DNA from: Nocardia transvalensis NBRC 15921
Lineage (GTDB): Bacteria > Actinomycetota > Actinomycetes > Mycobacteriales > Mycobacteriaceae
Length of the DNA: 64,000 bases
Assembly (NCBI RefSeq): GCF_000308875.1
Contig: NZ_BAGL01000032.1
Coordinates: forward strand, 98,716 to 162,715
Direction of reading: 5' to 3'
Positions 1 through 8,780 of this stretch are shown here, in pieces. The translations under genes were made by a program, and so were the position numbers. The notes below the pieces were generated by a model that saw only the letters and a program-made list of their open reading frames with translations, had not been told where the DNA came from and did no database searches. Every line of letters begins with the position of its first letter. Within the stretch, counting starts at the first letter, position 1.

Positions 1-1038
1 GGCGCGGATGCCGGACAGCCGCTTCCCGCTCAGCCGCATTCGGGTTCCGATCCGGGTCAGCCGTATGTGGGCCAGCAGGGCCCGGGCGTGGCTCCGGGGC
101 AGCCGTTTTCAGCTCAGCCGCATTCGGGCTCTGATCCGGGTCAGCCCTATGCGGGCCAGCAGAATCTGGGTGTGGGTGGCGGGCAGCCGTTTCCTGGTCA
201 GCAGCCTTCAGGCCCCGAAGTAGGCCAGCCCTATGTGGGGCAGCCGTATCCCGGGCAGCCCTATCCGGGTGCCGGGGCCGGGCAGCCGTATGCGGGTCAG
301 GGTTACCCCCTGGGGCAGCCTCAGTACCCCTACCCGGGCGGTTACGGTCAACCGCCCAAGCGCGGCAACAACGGGCTGATGATCGGTCTGCTCGTCGTGG
401 GCGTGGTCGCCGTGCTGGCGATCGTGGGTGTCGTGGCGTTCGCGGTGAATCGCGGATCCTCCTCCGACGAAGCGGGCTCTACGACCAGCACCAGTTCCAC
501 GTCGCGCTACACCGGGGCCCAAACCCCCGCACCGGTCGTCCCGGGATTCCGCACGGTGGCCGCCCAGACCGCCGGCTTCGCCTACGACGTCCCCGGCACC
601 TGGAGCGTCGGTGCGGCGAGCACCTTCCGAATCGCCGGCACCGCAACAGCTTCCGACGGCGACGACTACTGCCCCGGTTCCGCCTACCGCACGGTCAGCT
701 TCGTCTCCCCGTCATCCGCCTCCGACCTCGGCGACGCGGCCCGCACCGTGGCGATGTCCGCCGCCCGCAGCGGTTACAGCAACTCCACCGACGCCACCGC
801 CTCCTCCCCGACCTCGCTCACCGCGAAGGGCGTGACCGGCAAGTCCGTCCAGGTCACCGGCTCCTGGCGCCCTTCCCGCTCCGGCTGCACCACCACGACC
901 TACTCCATCTACGCCTTCGCCTTCACCCTCTCGAACGGTTCCACCCAGGTCCTAGGCATAGTCGCCGACACCGGAACCACCGGCGAACTCACCCCCTCCG
1001 TAGCCGCCCAAATCCTAGGCAGCGTCCGCCCCCTCTGA
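1..1038 (+). CDS. Pro/Gln/Gly-rich single-pass membrane protein (5' partial)
   Basis: The reading frame is open from the first base, so the true start lies upstream of the window. The first ~115 visible residues are a low-complexity cytoplasmic region built on GQPY/GQPF motifs. A unit starting AQPHSGSDPGQPY occurs twice almost identically, also at DNA level. A positively charged stop-transfer (KRGNN) precedes one strong membrane helix (GLMIGLLVVGVVAVLAIVGV). A Ser/Thr-rich linker follows, then a ~160-residue extracytoplasmic domain with two cysteines that could form a disulfide. This architecture is common in actinobacterial envelope proteins with an exported DUF-type domain. No catalytic motif is seen and the function is unknown. 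The 3' end lies 14 bp before the likely ancestral end of the convergent small gene. Confidence 0.8.
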   Translation, partial: GADAGQPLPAQPHSGSDPGQPYVGQQGPGVAPGQPFSAQPHSGSDPGQPYAGQQNLGVGGGQPFPGQQPSGPEVGQPYVGQPYPGQPYPGAGAGQPYAGQGYPLGQPQYPYPGGYGQPPKRGNNGLMIGLLVVGVVAVLAIVGVVAFAVNRGSSSDEAGSTTSTSSTSRYTGAQTPAPVVPGFRTVAAQTAGFAYDVPGTWSVGAASTFRIAGTATASDGDDYCPGSAYRTVSFVSPSSASDLGDAARTVAMSAARSGYSNSTDATASSPTSLTAKGVTGKSVQVTGSWRPSRSGCTTTTYSIYAFAFTLSNGSTQVLGIVADTGTTGELTPSVAAQILGSVRPL

Positions 1039-1351
1039 CCCCCCGCGGGCGCTCACCCCTTGCGCCCGCTGTCCGGCCGCAGCCGCCCCGAATCCACCAA
1101 CGTCCGATACGCGCCCCTTTACGCGCGCAGTCCTCGCGTCCGCACGAGCGATGCTGCTGCATTACCTTGTGTGCTCGAGCCGGGGTGAACCGGCGAGGCG
1201 GGGCAGCATGCGTCCACACCACGGAGTCCGGGGCCCGGGACGACGTTCGGTCGTCGTCGACGCCGAGTTCATCGCGCACCAGTAACGCGACCACGCCCGA
1301 GAAGCTCACGATGAGGGCTGTGAGGAACGACCAGACCATAGTGGTGATCAC
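989..1351 (-). CDS. Small membrane-anchored protein, probably frameshifted near its C-terminus
   Basis: The reading begins at a GTG that overlaps the stop of the upstream minus-strand gene (GTGA), with an alternative ATG at 1339. One N-terminal membrane helix (FLTALIVSFSGVVALLV) is followed by an acidic linker and a basic domain containing RFTPARAHKVMQQH, then HRSCGREDCARKG. From memory this resembles a small Nocardia hypothetical family whose C-terminus reads like AYRTLVDSGRLRPDSGRKG. Those residues are present here, but in the next frame, ending with a stop at 1053. In the given frame the protein runs on with arginine- and glycine-rich nonsense and overlaps the preceding gene's 3' end. Adding one base in the G run near 1110-1115 would restore the expected ending. 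Function unknown. Confidence 0.55.
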   Translation of the reverse strand: MITTMVWSFLTALIVSFSGVVALLVRDELGVDDDRTSSRAPDSVVWTHAAPPRRFTPARAHKVMQQHRSCGREDCARKGARIGRWWIRGGCGRTAGARGERPRGVRGGGRCLGFGRLRRG

Positions 1352-1620
1352 ATCTCCCCGACCTGGTGTGGACAAGACGACCAACGAGCGAAACTCAGTC
1401 GCGGCGAAGCTGTTTCGATGTCGACGATGCACATCAGCGCGTGCAGCTGGATGACGTCGAGATGGATCGGCGACGGCAGGATCACCGCATCGACGTCGGC
1501 AGCACGCACTTGGTCGGTCAGCGGAAGCACCGAGGGCCCAGGCCGATGCAGACGATAACCGAGCCTCCGTGCGAGTCTCGCTACTCTGGCATCCTCCAAT
1601 TCCGACCACGTATTGCGCAC
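1348..1620 (-). CDS. Hypothetical 90-residue protein (Nocardia-type small conserved protein)
   Basis: From a GTG at 1620 the frame reads VRNTWSELEDARVARLARR and continues with a compact alpha/beta pattern, including DQVRAADVDAVILPSPIHLD and MCIVDIETASPRLSFARW. The alternating hydrophobic strands and helices and the clean codon use look like a folded domain. Part of it is reminiscent of the N-terminal strand-helix region of serine-recombinase-like or nucleotide-binding folds, but no catalytic residue is identifiable. It is translationally coupled to the small membrane protein downstream by a GTGA overlap, so the two probably form a bicistron. The start is chosen because a GGAGG lies just upstream, though at short spacing. 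Its 5' end abuts the decayed divergent regulator. Confidence 0.5.
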   Translation of the reverse strand: MRNTWSELEDARVARLARRLGYRLHRPGPSVLPLTDQVRAADVDAVILPSPIHLDVIQLHALMCIVDIETASPRLSFARWSSCPHQVGEM

Positions 1621-2809
1621 GGCCTCCGACTGGGTTACGGCTATCGATCGGTGGGACGGTGGCTCGCCGGTGAGCAGCCGAATTCGCCTGCGCCGGAACT
1701 GATCGCGGATGTCATGGCGGAGGCGCCCGGACGCAGAGTCAGCCCCGAGGATTGCGGGATGTCCGGCGGCGCGGATCCGGCGGAGCGATGTGGAGCGCAG
1801 GCGCTTCCTGCTCGGCACTTCGTACGCCGTAGCGGTCTACTCGGCAGCATCGATGCGGTGGTTGACGCTGCCAGGACCGGAGCATCCGGTGTCAGCGGGG
1901 ACACGGCACGTAGGTCGGGGCGATGTCGACACACTTCGTGCCATGACGACCGCGTTCCGCGATCTGGACAACAAGATGGGTGGTGGGCGAGTGCGGCTGA
2001 CGATCGTCCAGTACCTGCACAACTCGGTCGCGCCGCTGCTGCGCGGCAGTTATGCCGAGGCCGTCGGCCGGCAGTTGTTCGCTGCTACTGCGGAACTGAC
2101 GAAACTCGCCGGGTGGGCAGCATACGACCAGGAGGAGCACGGGCTTGCCCAGCGGTATCTGATCCAGGCATTGCGGCTGGCTCGCGCGGCCGGTGACCCG
2201 GGCCTCGGGGCCGAGATCCTCGCTGCTGTGAGTCACCAGGCCACCTATGTCGGCCGCCCCGGTGATGCGGTCGATCTTGCTCGTGCGGCTCGGATTTCGG
2301 CACGCAGCGCGGATCTGGGAGCGTTGGAGTCCGCATGCCATTTGGTCGAGGCGCACGGCCACGCAGCCCGCCGGGACAAAGCGTCCTGTGCGGTGTCGCT
2401 GAATGCCGCGAAGCGAGCATTTGCCCGGGCCGAAGCCTCCGATCGGCCGGCATGGCCGGCATATTTCGACAGCGCCTACATGTCGGCCAAGGTCGCACAT
2501 TGCTTCCGGGACCTGGGCGACGACGTGCGCACCGCTCGCTTCGCGGAGCAGTCCCTCGATATGTCCGACGGCTACTCGCGCGGCCGGGCATTCAATTTGA
2601 CGCTGCTAGCGGCTACGCGAGCATCCGAAGATCCGATCGAGGCGGTGCGTGTCGGGCGACAAGCTCTCGACCTCGTCGCAAGTCTGTCCTCGCGGCGCAG
2701 TTACGCGTATCTCCGGGATCTCAGACGACGGCTCGACCGCCACGTGGATATTCCGGAAGTCGCCGACTTCCGGCAACAGGGGCGCGTGCTGTCTACGCGT
2801 CGAGACTGA
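1618..2809 (+). pseudogene. HTH (XRE-like) regulator with C-terminal helical repeats, truncated and frameshifted
   Basis: Positions about 1618-1765 (frame of base 1) encode an XRE-type recognition helix, LGYGYRSVGRWLAGE, then PELIADVM and SPEDCGMSG. From about 1775 the sequence continues in another frame (RRSDVERRRFLLGTSYAVA) into a ~330-residue TPR-like helical domain with LFAATAELTKLAGWAAYDQ and YLIQALRLARAAGDPGLGAEI. That domain is typical of Nocardia and Streptomyces XRE-plus-TPR regulators. The first helix of the HTH is missing at the 5' end. The joint between the parts lacks the ~20 residues I would expect, so this looks like true decay rather than a single base error. A gene finder may report only the C-terminal piece, from about 1709. 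The 3' end overlaps the convergent Nudix gene by 17 bp. Confidence 0.6.
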
Positions 2810-3329
2810 GGGCACGGTAGAGGCCGACAACCGTTGCGGCACCGATGATCTCACCGCTGTCGATCATCGCGACCGCCGCGTCGAGCGGAACCCACCGGAT
2901 CTCCTCGGCCTCGTTGACGTCGGGCGCGGTGTCGGTGAGATCAGCACCGCGTGCGAGATAGATCTCCTGAGGTTGGTCGAGACTCCCGATCGATGGCTGG
3001 TAGGTGACGAGGTGCTCCATCGACCGTGGTCGCCATCCGGTTTCCTCCTCCACCTCTCGCGCTGCGGCGGCAGCCACGTCCTCGGCGTGGTCGACGTATC
3101 CGCCGGGAAGCTCCCATACCCATTTGTCGATGATGAACCGATGCCGGTACATCAGTAGTGCCTCGCGGTTCTCGTTGAGCACCAGCGTCATCGCACAGCG
3201 CGGCATCCGAGCGACGTATTGGGTGAACTTCACGCCATCGGGCAGTTCGACGTCGACCGTCGACAGCCGGATGTGGCGGTTCTCGTCGATCAGATGCTCG
3301 CCGTGGATCTTCCACTGGGTGGGCTTCAC
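2793..3329 (-). CDS. Nudix hydrolase, ADP-ribose pyrophosphatase type
   Basis: This 178-residue protein carries a complete Nudix box: GGYVDHAEDVAAAAAREVEE and then ETGW, matching GX5EX7REUXEEXGU. The Glu residues of REVEEE are the expected metal ligands. The upstream strands (TLVLNENREALLMYRHRFII) and the downstream QPSIGSLDQPQEIYLA resemble the ADP-ribose pyrophosphatase (NudF/MutT) branch. It would hydrolyse a nucleoside diphosphate linked to another moiety, such as ADP-ribose; the substrate cannot be read from sequence. The start is a GTG at 3329. In Nocardia, Nudix genes often sit beside XRE-TPR regulators of the kind decayed next door, so this gene may have lost its regulator. Confidence 0.88.
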   Translation of the reverse strand: MKPTQWKIHGEHLIDENRHIRLSTVDVELPDGVKFTQYVARMPRCAMTLVLNENREALLMYRHRFIIDKWVWELPGGYVDHAEDVAAAAAREVEEETGWRPRSMEHLVTYQPSIGSLDQPQEIYLARGADLTDTAPDVNEAEEIRWVPLDAAVAMIDSGEIIGAATVVGLYRALSLDA

Positions 3330-3442
3330 ATCACGACCGTATCGCGCTCCGACGGGGACGAGATCGCGGAAGCCCGACTATGTGGCGGTCGTCGGGTCGA
3401 CTTGTTGGGCCGCCGCGGTCGCAAAGCTGCCAGTATTGATAC

Positions 3443-4018
3443 GTGCCCGCTGCCCCGGAGTTCACGCACTACAACGCCCGCGAAGCTCGCGACCTCCGCT
3501 TGATGGTGGAGGACATCTATCGCCGGTCGTATGTGGAGGCGATTGCCTCCGGCGACCTGTTCGATTCGCCGGACGAATTCATGGCGCGATTCGATGCTTA
3601 CACCGATCCGGCACGGTCGCGGGGGTTCGAGTTGGTGGTGGCGCGGATCGAGGGGGAGCCTGCGGGGCAGACGTGGGGGTGGCCGTTGCTTCCGAATGCG
3701 GCGTGGTGGCGGAATCTCGAACTCGAGGAGGGGGATCGTGGCGAGTTCACGGCGGAGACCGGGGTCCGGACCTTCGCGTTGAGCGAGATCATGGTCTGTC
3801 AGGAATATGCCGGGCGCGGCGTGGCCCATGCGCTGCACGACGAATTGCTCGGTGGGCGGTCCGAGCGGCGTGCGACGCTGCTGGTCGAGGCGGACAACAC
3901 TCGCGCGTACAGGGCGTACCGGAAATGGGGGTGGCGTCGCGTCGGCCACCTCCGGCCCGGCTGGCCCGAAGCGCCTCGGCTGGATGTGCTGGTGCGGGAG
4001 CTGCCGTTGAGTGGTTAG
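3443..4018 (+). CDS. GNAT-family N-acetyltransferase
   Basis: A 191-residue protein with the GNAT layout: a central strand (FALSEIMVCQEYAGRGVAHAL) giving the acetyl-CoA pyrophosphate loop (R/Q-x-x-G-x-G/A as EYAGRGVA), then ATLLVEADNTRAYRAYRKWG. The last part is the typical GNAT motif B with the conserved N and Y around the thiol site, ending in WGWRRVG. Acceptor substrate unknown. It starts at a GTG about 110 bp from the divergent Nudix gene, so it probably has its own promoter in that gap. Confidence 0.82.
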   Translation: MPAAPEFTHYNAREARDLRLMVEDIYRRSYVEAIASGDLFDSPDEFMARFDAYTDPARSRGFELVVARIEGEPAGQTWGWPLLPNAAWWRNLELEEGDRGEFTAETGVRTFALSEIMVCQEYAGRGVAHALHDELLGGRSERRATLLVEADNTRAYRAYRKWGWRRVGHLRPGWPEAPRLDVLVRELPLSG

Positions 4019-4169
4019 CCGCCGTTCCCTGGGGCCGTCGCCGAGTGTGGTTCGCAACACCCTGTATCTGACCAGGACGTGGGTGTGTACCGTCGGATGA
4101 GGACGTCTATACGGTGCATACCGGGCGTGACCGTGGCCCTCGGGCCGGCTCCGGAGGAGGACCGCAACA

Positions 4170-5051
4170 GTGCAGGACGCAGTGCACGAACCGATCTTCG
4201 GCTCGGTCGACGACGTGATCGAGCGGCTGGCCCAGACCGGCTACCTGGCCGACAAGGGGACCGCGACCTCGGTGTTCCTCGCCGACCGACTGGGTAAGCC
4301 GCTGCTGATCGAGGGCCCCGCCGGTGTCGGCAAGACCGAGCTGGCGCGGGCGGTCTCGCAGGTCGCCGGGGATGATGCCGAGCTGGTCCGGTTGCAGTGC
4401 TACGAGGGCATCGACGAGGCGCGGGCGCTGTACGAGTGGAACCACGCCAAGCAGATCCTGCGCATCCAGGCCTCCAGCGAGAACGGCTGGGAGGAAACGA
4501 AATCCGACGTCTTCAGCGAGGAATTCCTGCTGTCGCGGCCGCTGCTCACCGCCATCCGGCGCAAGGACCCGACGGTGCTGCTGATCGATGAGGCCGACAA
4601 GGCCGACGTCGAGATCGAGGGCCTGATGCTCGAGGTGCTCAGCGATTTCGCCGTGACCGTGCCCGAGCTGGGGACCATCGCCGCGGTCCGTCGCCCGTTC
4701 ACGGTGCTCACCTCCAACGCCACCCGAGAACTCTCCGAGGCGCTCAAGCGTCGCTGCCTCTACCTGCACATCGACTTCCCGGACGAGGAGCTGGAACGCC
4801 GCATCCTGGCCAGCCGGGTGCCGGAGCTGAGGCCCGCCGTCGCGGCGCAGCTGGTGCGGGTGGTGCACGTGCTGCGCGGTATGCAGCTCAAGAAGCTGCC
4901 GTCGGTCGCGGAATCCATCGACTGGGGGCGGACGCTGCTGGCGCTGGGGTTGAAGGACCTCGACGACAAGACCGTGCGCGCGACCCTCGGCGTCGTCCTC
5001 AAGCACCAGAGCGACCACCAGCGCGCGCTGGCCGAATTGAAACTGGCCTGA
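4170..5051 (+). CDS. MoxR-family AAA+ ATPase
   Basis: A 293-residue AAA+ ATPase. Walker A is GPAGVGKTE (residues ~50-58) and Walker B is VLLIDEADKAD. Sensor 1 is the Asn in VLTSNATRELSEALKRR, followed by an arginine-finger region, and a short lid domain closes the protein. The insertion and the MoxR-type sequence YEGIDEARALYEWNHAKQIL fit the MoxR proper/CoxD-like subfamily, chaperones that assemble or activate metalloenzymes or cofactor complexes together with a VWA protein. The VWA partner follows 3 bp downstream, strongly supporting a functional pair. GTG start at 4170 after GGAGGAGGA-like purines. Confidence 0.9.
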   Translation: MQDAVHEPIFGSVDDVIERLAQTGYLADKGTATSVFLADRLGKPLLIEGPAGVGKTELARAVSQVAGDDAELVRLQCYEGIDEARALYEWNHAKQILRIQASSENGWEETKSDVFSEEFLLSRPLLTAIRRKDPTVLLIDEADKADVEIEGLMLEVLSDFAVTVPELGTIAAVRRPFTVLTSNATRELSEALKRRCLYLHIDFPDEELERRILASRVPELRPAVAAQLVRVVHVLRGMQLKKLPSVAESIDWGRTLLALGLKDLDDKTVRATLGVVLKHQSDHQRALAELKLA

Positions 5052-5054
5052 CCC

Positions 5055-6674
5055 GTGTCCGGCAAGAGCGGGTCCACCTCCGGCGATGCGGGGCGGTTTT
5101 GGCCGGGGTCTGTCGTGGGTTCCCGGCCGAAAGCGCGCCGGGAAAATGGTGGGGGCGACGGTCGCGGGAATAGTAAGGGGAGCGACGGTCGCGGGATTGG
5201 CAAGGGGAGCGACGGTCGCGGGGGAGACGGTGCGGGTGGGGACGGCAGGGTGGGTCCCGATGGGTGGGGTGGGGAATCGCTTGCGCCGGAGGGGTTTCCG
5301 GGGCATCTTGTCGGGTTCGTAGAAGCGTTGCGTGGCAGGGGGATTCCCGTTGGCCCTTCCGAAACCGTGGATGCGGGAAAGGTTCTCACGGTTCTGGATC
5401 TGATGGACCGGGAGATGCTGCGTGAGGGGCTGTCCTGTGCGCTGGTGCGCCGCGCCTCGCAGCGGCCCACGTTCGACGGCCTGTTCGACCTCTGGTTCCC
5501 CGCGGCGCTCGGCGAGCGCGCGGGCGCGGAGGAGGTCGAGATCCCGCGTAAGCCGGATGGTGAGGTCGACATCATCGAACTGCGAAAGATGCTGGCGGAG
5601 TTGCTACTCGCGGATCCGTCGGGCGATCGCGAGCGGCAGTTGCAGGCGCTGGCCGCGCAGATGGTCGAGCAGATGGGCCAGTACCGATCCGCGAACGGCC
5701 CGTCGTTCTCGGCGTACCAGACCCTCAAGGACCTTCAACCCGAACTGCTGGTGAGCAAGCTGCTCGCGGGACTTGCCGCCGGAATGGACGATTCGGACTT
5801 CGACACCGAGGTCGCCCGGCGAACCGCCCGGCAGCGCATCAAGGACTTCCGCGGCACGGTCGAGGCCGAGACCCGCCGCCGCGTCGCCGAACGCATCGGC
5901 CGCGAGCGCGTCGCCACCTACGGCGTGCAGCGCCAGGCCGAGGACGCCGACTTCCTGCGCATCTCGGAGAACGAGCTGGCCGAACTGCGGCGCAGCAGCC
6001 AGCGACTCGCGCGGGTACTGGCCTCGCGGCTGGCCGCACGCCGCCGCCGGGCCCGCCGCGGCGAGATCGATCTGCGCAAGACGCTGCGCAAATCGATGTC
6101 GACCGGCGGTGTGCCGATCAAGCTGGCGGCCCGCAAACCACGGCCCGGACGCCCGGATCTCGTTCTGCTGTGCGATATCTCGGGCTCGGTCGCCGGATTC
6201 TCCAGTTTCACCATGCTGCTGGTGAACGCGTTGCGCGAGCAGTTCTCGCGGGTGCGGATCTTCGCGTTCGTCGATCGCGTCGACGAGGTCACCCACCTGT
6301 TCGACCAGGTGACCCCGCTGGACCAGGTGACCCGGCGCATCTTCACGGAGGCCCGGGTAGTCGGCATCGAGGGGCACTCGGACTACGGATCGGCCCTGCG
6401 GGGTTTCGCCGAGGACTTTCCCGACGCCGTCACCAGCCGCACGTCGATGCTGATTCTCGGCGACGCCCGCACCAACTATCGCGACCCGGCCCTGAATACG
6501 CTCGCCGAGCTGGCTCAGGTAGCCAAGCACGCGTACTGGCTCAACCCCGAGGCGGAGAAGCTCTGGGGGACAGGGGATTCCGCCGCCGAGCGGTACGCCG
6601 AGATCGTCGAGATGCACGAATGCCGCTCCGCGCGGCAACTCACCTCCGTCGTGAGCCGGCTGCTGCCCATCTAG
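5055..6674 (+). CDS. VWA-domain (CoxE-like) protein paired with MoxR
   Basis: A 539-residue protein. The first ~75 residues are Gly/Asp/Ser/Arg low complexity, encoded by near-perfect DNA repeats of GGGGAGCGACGGTCGCGGG around 5155-5225. A helical CoxE-like region follows (LVGFVEALRGRGIPVGPSET, the usual start of this family). The C-terminal VWA domain carries the MIDAS motif DISGS (LLCDISGSVAGFSSFTML) and later metal-site residues around HSDYGSAL and LGDARTNYRDP. The family acts with MoxR ATPases to remodel or mature a metal- or cofactor-containing enzyme; the client is not evident here. GTG start, 3 bp after moxR. The low-complexity head is not part of the family core, and translation could in principle start later. 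Confidence 0.87.
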   Translation: MSGKSGSTSGDAGRFWPGSVVGSRPKARRENGGGDGRGNSKGSDGRGIGKGSDGRGGDGAGGDGRVGPDGWGGESLAPEGFPGHLVGFVEALRGRGIPVGPSETVDAGKVLTVLDLMDREMLREGLSCALVRRASQRPTFDGLFDLWFPAALGERAGAEEVEIPRKPDGEVDIIELRKMLAELLLADPSGDRERQLQALAAQMVEQMGQYRSANGPSFSAYQTLKDLQPELLVSKLLAGLAAGMDDSDFDTEVARRTARQRIKDFRGTVEAETRRRVAERIGRERVATYGVQRQAEDADFLRISENELAELRRSSQRLARVLASRLAARRRRARRGEIDLRKTLRKSMSTGGVPIKLAARKPRPGRPDLVLLCDISGSVAGFSSFTMLLVNALREQFSRVRIFAFVDRVDEVTHLFDQVTPLDQVTRRIFTEARVVGIEGHSDYGSALRGFAEDFPDAVTSRTSMLILGDARTNYRDPALNTLAELAQVAKHAYWLNPEAEKLWGTGDSAAERYAEIVEMHECRSARQLTSVVSRLLPI

Positions 6675-6797
6675 TCCCTTCGAGGGCAACCGAAGGGCAA
6701 TTCGGACGTTTCACCCACCCCCTGGCGAGTGGCATATGCCCCGTGTTACAACGAAATTACGGGTATTTGCATTCGCTAACTAACTGGAGGGCGTGAG

Positions 6798-8642
6798 ATG
6801 TGCGGAATCACGGGCTGCGTGTCGTTCGACGCGGACCTGACTCGTCAGCAGGCGATCCTCGACGCGATGACCGAGACCATGGCCTGTCGCGGGCCGGACG
6901 ATCAGGGCGCCTTCGTGCGCACCCACGCTGCCCTCGGTCATCGTCGCCTGGCCATCATCGATCTGCCCGGCGGCACCCAGCCGATGAGTATCAGCACGCC
7001 GGACGGCGATATCGGCCTGGTGTACTCCGGTGAGACCTACAACTTCCGCGAACTGCGCGAAACACTTGCGGCGCAGGGGCATACGTTCCGGACCGACAGC
7101 GACACCGAGGTCGTCCTGCACGGCTACCTGCAATGGGGCGAGAGCGTCGTCGATCACCTCAACGGCATGTACGCCTTCGCGATCTGGGATCAGCGCAGCG
7201 AGAAGCTGGTGATGGTCCGCGACCGCATGGGCATCAAGCCGTTCTACTACTACCCGACCCCCGACGGCGTGCTGTTCGGGTCCGAGCCGAAGGCCATTCT
7301 GGCCAATCCGTCGGTGCCCAAGGCTGTCGACGCCGACGGTCTGCGCGAGATCTTCGCCTTCACCAAGGCGCCGCGCTGGTCGCTGTGGAAGGGTATGTAC
7401 GAGGTACTGCCCGGCACGCTGATCACCGTGGACCGCAACGGGATTCGGGAGCGCACCTACTGGCGGCTGGACGCCGTCGAGCACACCGACAGCCAGGACG
7501 ACACCGTGGCGCGCGTGCGCGAGCTGCTGACCGATATCGTCGATCGGCAGCTGATCTCGGATGTGCCTCGCTGCGTGCTGCTGTCGGGCGGACTCGACTC
7601 CAGCGCCATCACCGGTCTGGCGGCCGCGCGCCTGGCCCGCGACGGTGAGCGCGTGCGCACCTTCTCGGTGGACTACGCCGATCAGGAGGAGAACTTCGTC
7701 CCGGACGAGATGCGCGACACCCCCGATTCGCCGTTCGTGCGCGAGGTCGCGGCGCTCGTCCGGTCGCAGCACGAGGACGTGGTGCTGAATCCGGCGCAGC
7801 TGTCGGATCTCTCGGTGCGCCGCGCCGTCATCACCGCCCGCGATATCCCGGCCGGGCTCGGTGATATGGACACGTCGCTGTACCTGCTGTTCAAGGCGAT
7901 TCGGGCGCAGTCGACGGTGGCGCTGTCCGGTGAATCGGCCGACGAGGTGTTCGGCGGTTACCGGTGGTTCCACGACGAGGTCGTGCTGAAGGCGGATACG
8001 TTCCCGTGGCTGGCGTTCGACAACGCTCTCACCGGCGAGCGTCTGTGGCAGATCATCAATCCCGAACTGCGGCAACGGCTCCAGCTGGAGAACTATGTGG
8101 CCGACCAGTACGCGGCGGCCTGCGCCGAGGTCGAGCACCTCGACGGGGAGTCCGAGGTCGAGCATCGCATGCGCACGGTCTGCCATCTGCACCTGACCCG
8201 GTTCGTGCGCAACCTGCTCGACCGTAAGGACCGCACATCCATGGCGGTGGGCCTGGAGGTGCGGGTGCCGTTCTGCGATCACCGGCTCGTTGAATACGTC
8301 TACAACACGCCCTGGTCGCTGAAGACCTTCGACGGGCGGGAGAAGAGCCTGCTGCGGCACGCGGCCGAACACGTTCTGCCTCGATCGGTGGTGGAGCGGG
8401 TGAAGAGCCCGTACCCGTCCACGCAGGATCCGGGGTACGCGGCGAATCTGCAGCAGCTGGGCAAAGAGATGCTGACCGAACGTGATTCGCAGCTGTGGGG
8501 TGTGATCGACCGCCCGTGGATGCAGCGGGCCGTGGAGCAGGACCCGGCACGGATGGAGGCGCACGTCCGCTCCGGCCTGGACCGCGCGATCGATCTGTAC
8601 ACGTGGCTCGATCTGTACAAGCCGGATCTGCAGCTGGGCTGA
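6798..8642 (+). CDS. asnB: Asparagine synthase (glutamine-hydrolysing)
   Basis: A 614-residue class-II glutamine amidotransferase/asparagine synthetase that makes Asn from Asp, Gln and ATP. The nucleophile Cys2 immediately follows the initiator Met (MCGITGCVSF). The glutaminase domain includes RRLAIIDLPGG and YSGETYNFRELR. The synthetase domain has the PPi-loop SGGLDSSA (~residue 262) and ESADEVFGGY. Length is normal for the actinobacterial AsnB branch. A GGAGG lies 8 nt upstream of the ATG. The 123-bp gap from the VWA gene is comparatively AT-rich and probably holds its promoter, so it is likely a separate transcription unit. AsnB-like proteins can also amidate non-Asp substrates, but nothing here points that way. 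Confidence 0.92.
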   Translation: MCGITGCVSFDADLTRQQAILDAMTETMACRGPDDQGAFVRTHAALGHRRLAIIDLPGGTQPMSISTPDGDIGLVYSGETYNFRELRETLAAQGHTFRTDSDTEVVLHGYLQWGESVVDHLNGMYAFAIWDQRSEKLVMVRDRMGIKPFYYYPTPDGVLFGSEPKAILANPSVPKAVDADGLREIFAFTKAPRWSLWKGMYEVLPGTLITVDRNGIRERTYWRLDAVEHTDSQDDTVARVRELLTDIVDRQLISDVPRCVLLSGGLDSSAITGLAAARLARDGERVRTFSVDYADQEENFVPDEMRDTPDSPFVREVAALVRSQHEDVVLNPAQLSDLSVRRAVITARDIPAGLGDMDTSLYLLFKAIRAQSTVALSGESADEVFGGYRWFHDEVVLKADTFPWLAFDNALTGERLWQIINPELRQRLQLENYVADQYAAACAEVEHLDGESEVEHRMRTVCHLHLTRFVRNLLDRKDRTSMAVGLEVRVPFCDHRLVEYVYNTPWSLKTFDGREKSLLRHAAEHVLPRSVVERVKSPYPSTQDPGYAANLQQLGKEMLTERDSQLWGVIDRPWMQRAVEQDPARMEAHVRSGLDRAIDLYTWLDLYKPDLQLG

Positions 8643-8643
8643 A

Positions 8644-8705
8644 AGCTCCGTCGGATCTGTTGACGAAATGGCCGGGCCGGTCGATAACCCCTATGGGACG
8701 GAGCT
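8644..8705. terminator. Wide inverted repeat after asnB
   Basis: AGCTCCGTC at 8644-8652 pairs perfectly with GACGGAGCT at 8697-8705, directly after the asnB stop codon. The 44-nt interval contains a smaller GGCC/GGCC pairing. There is no U-tract, so this may be a structured 3' end rather than a classical intrinsic terminator. It could also belong to the 5' region of the next gene. Confidence 0.35.
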
Positions 8706-8780
8706 GCCCGAATCGCGTCCGCGGCGTGAATATTAGCGGTTGTTAAGTGGCCCGAAAGCGCCGCGCGCGACGATTCGCGC

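Noticed and set aside
6780..8564. 594-codon minus-strand frame opposite asnB
   Set aside because: Complementary-frame shadow; asnB has Cys2, the PPi loop and normal length.
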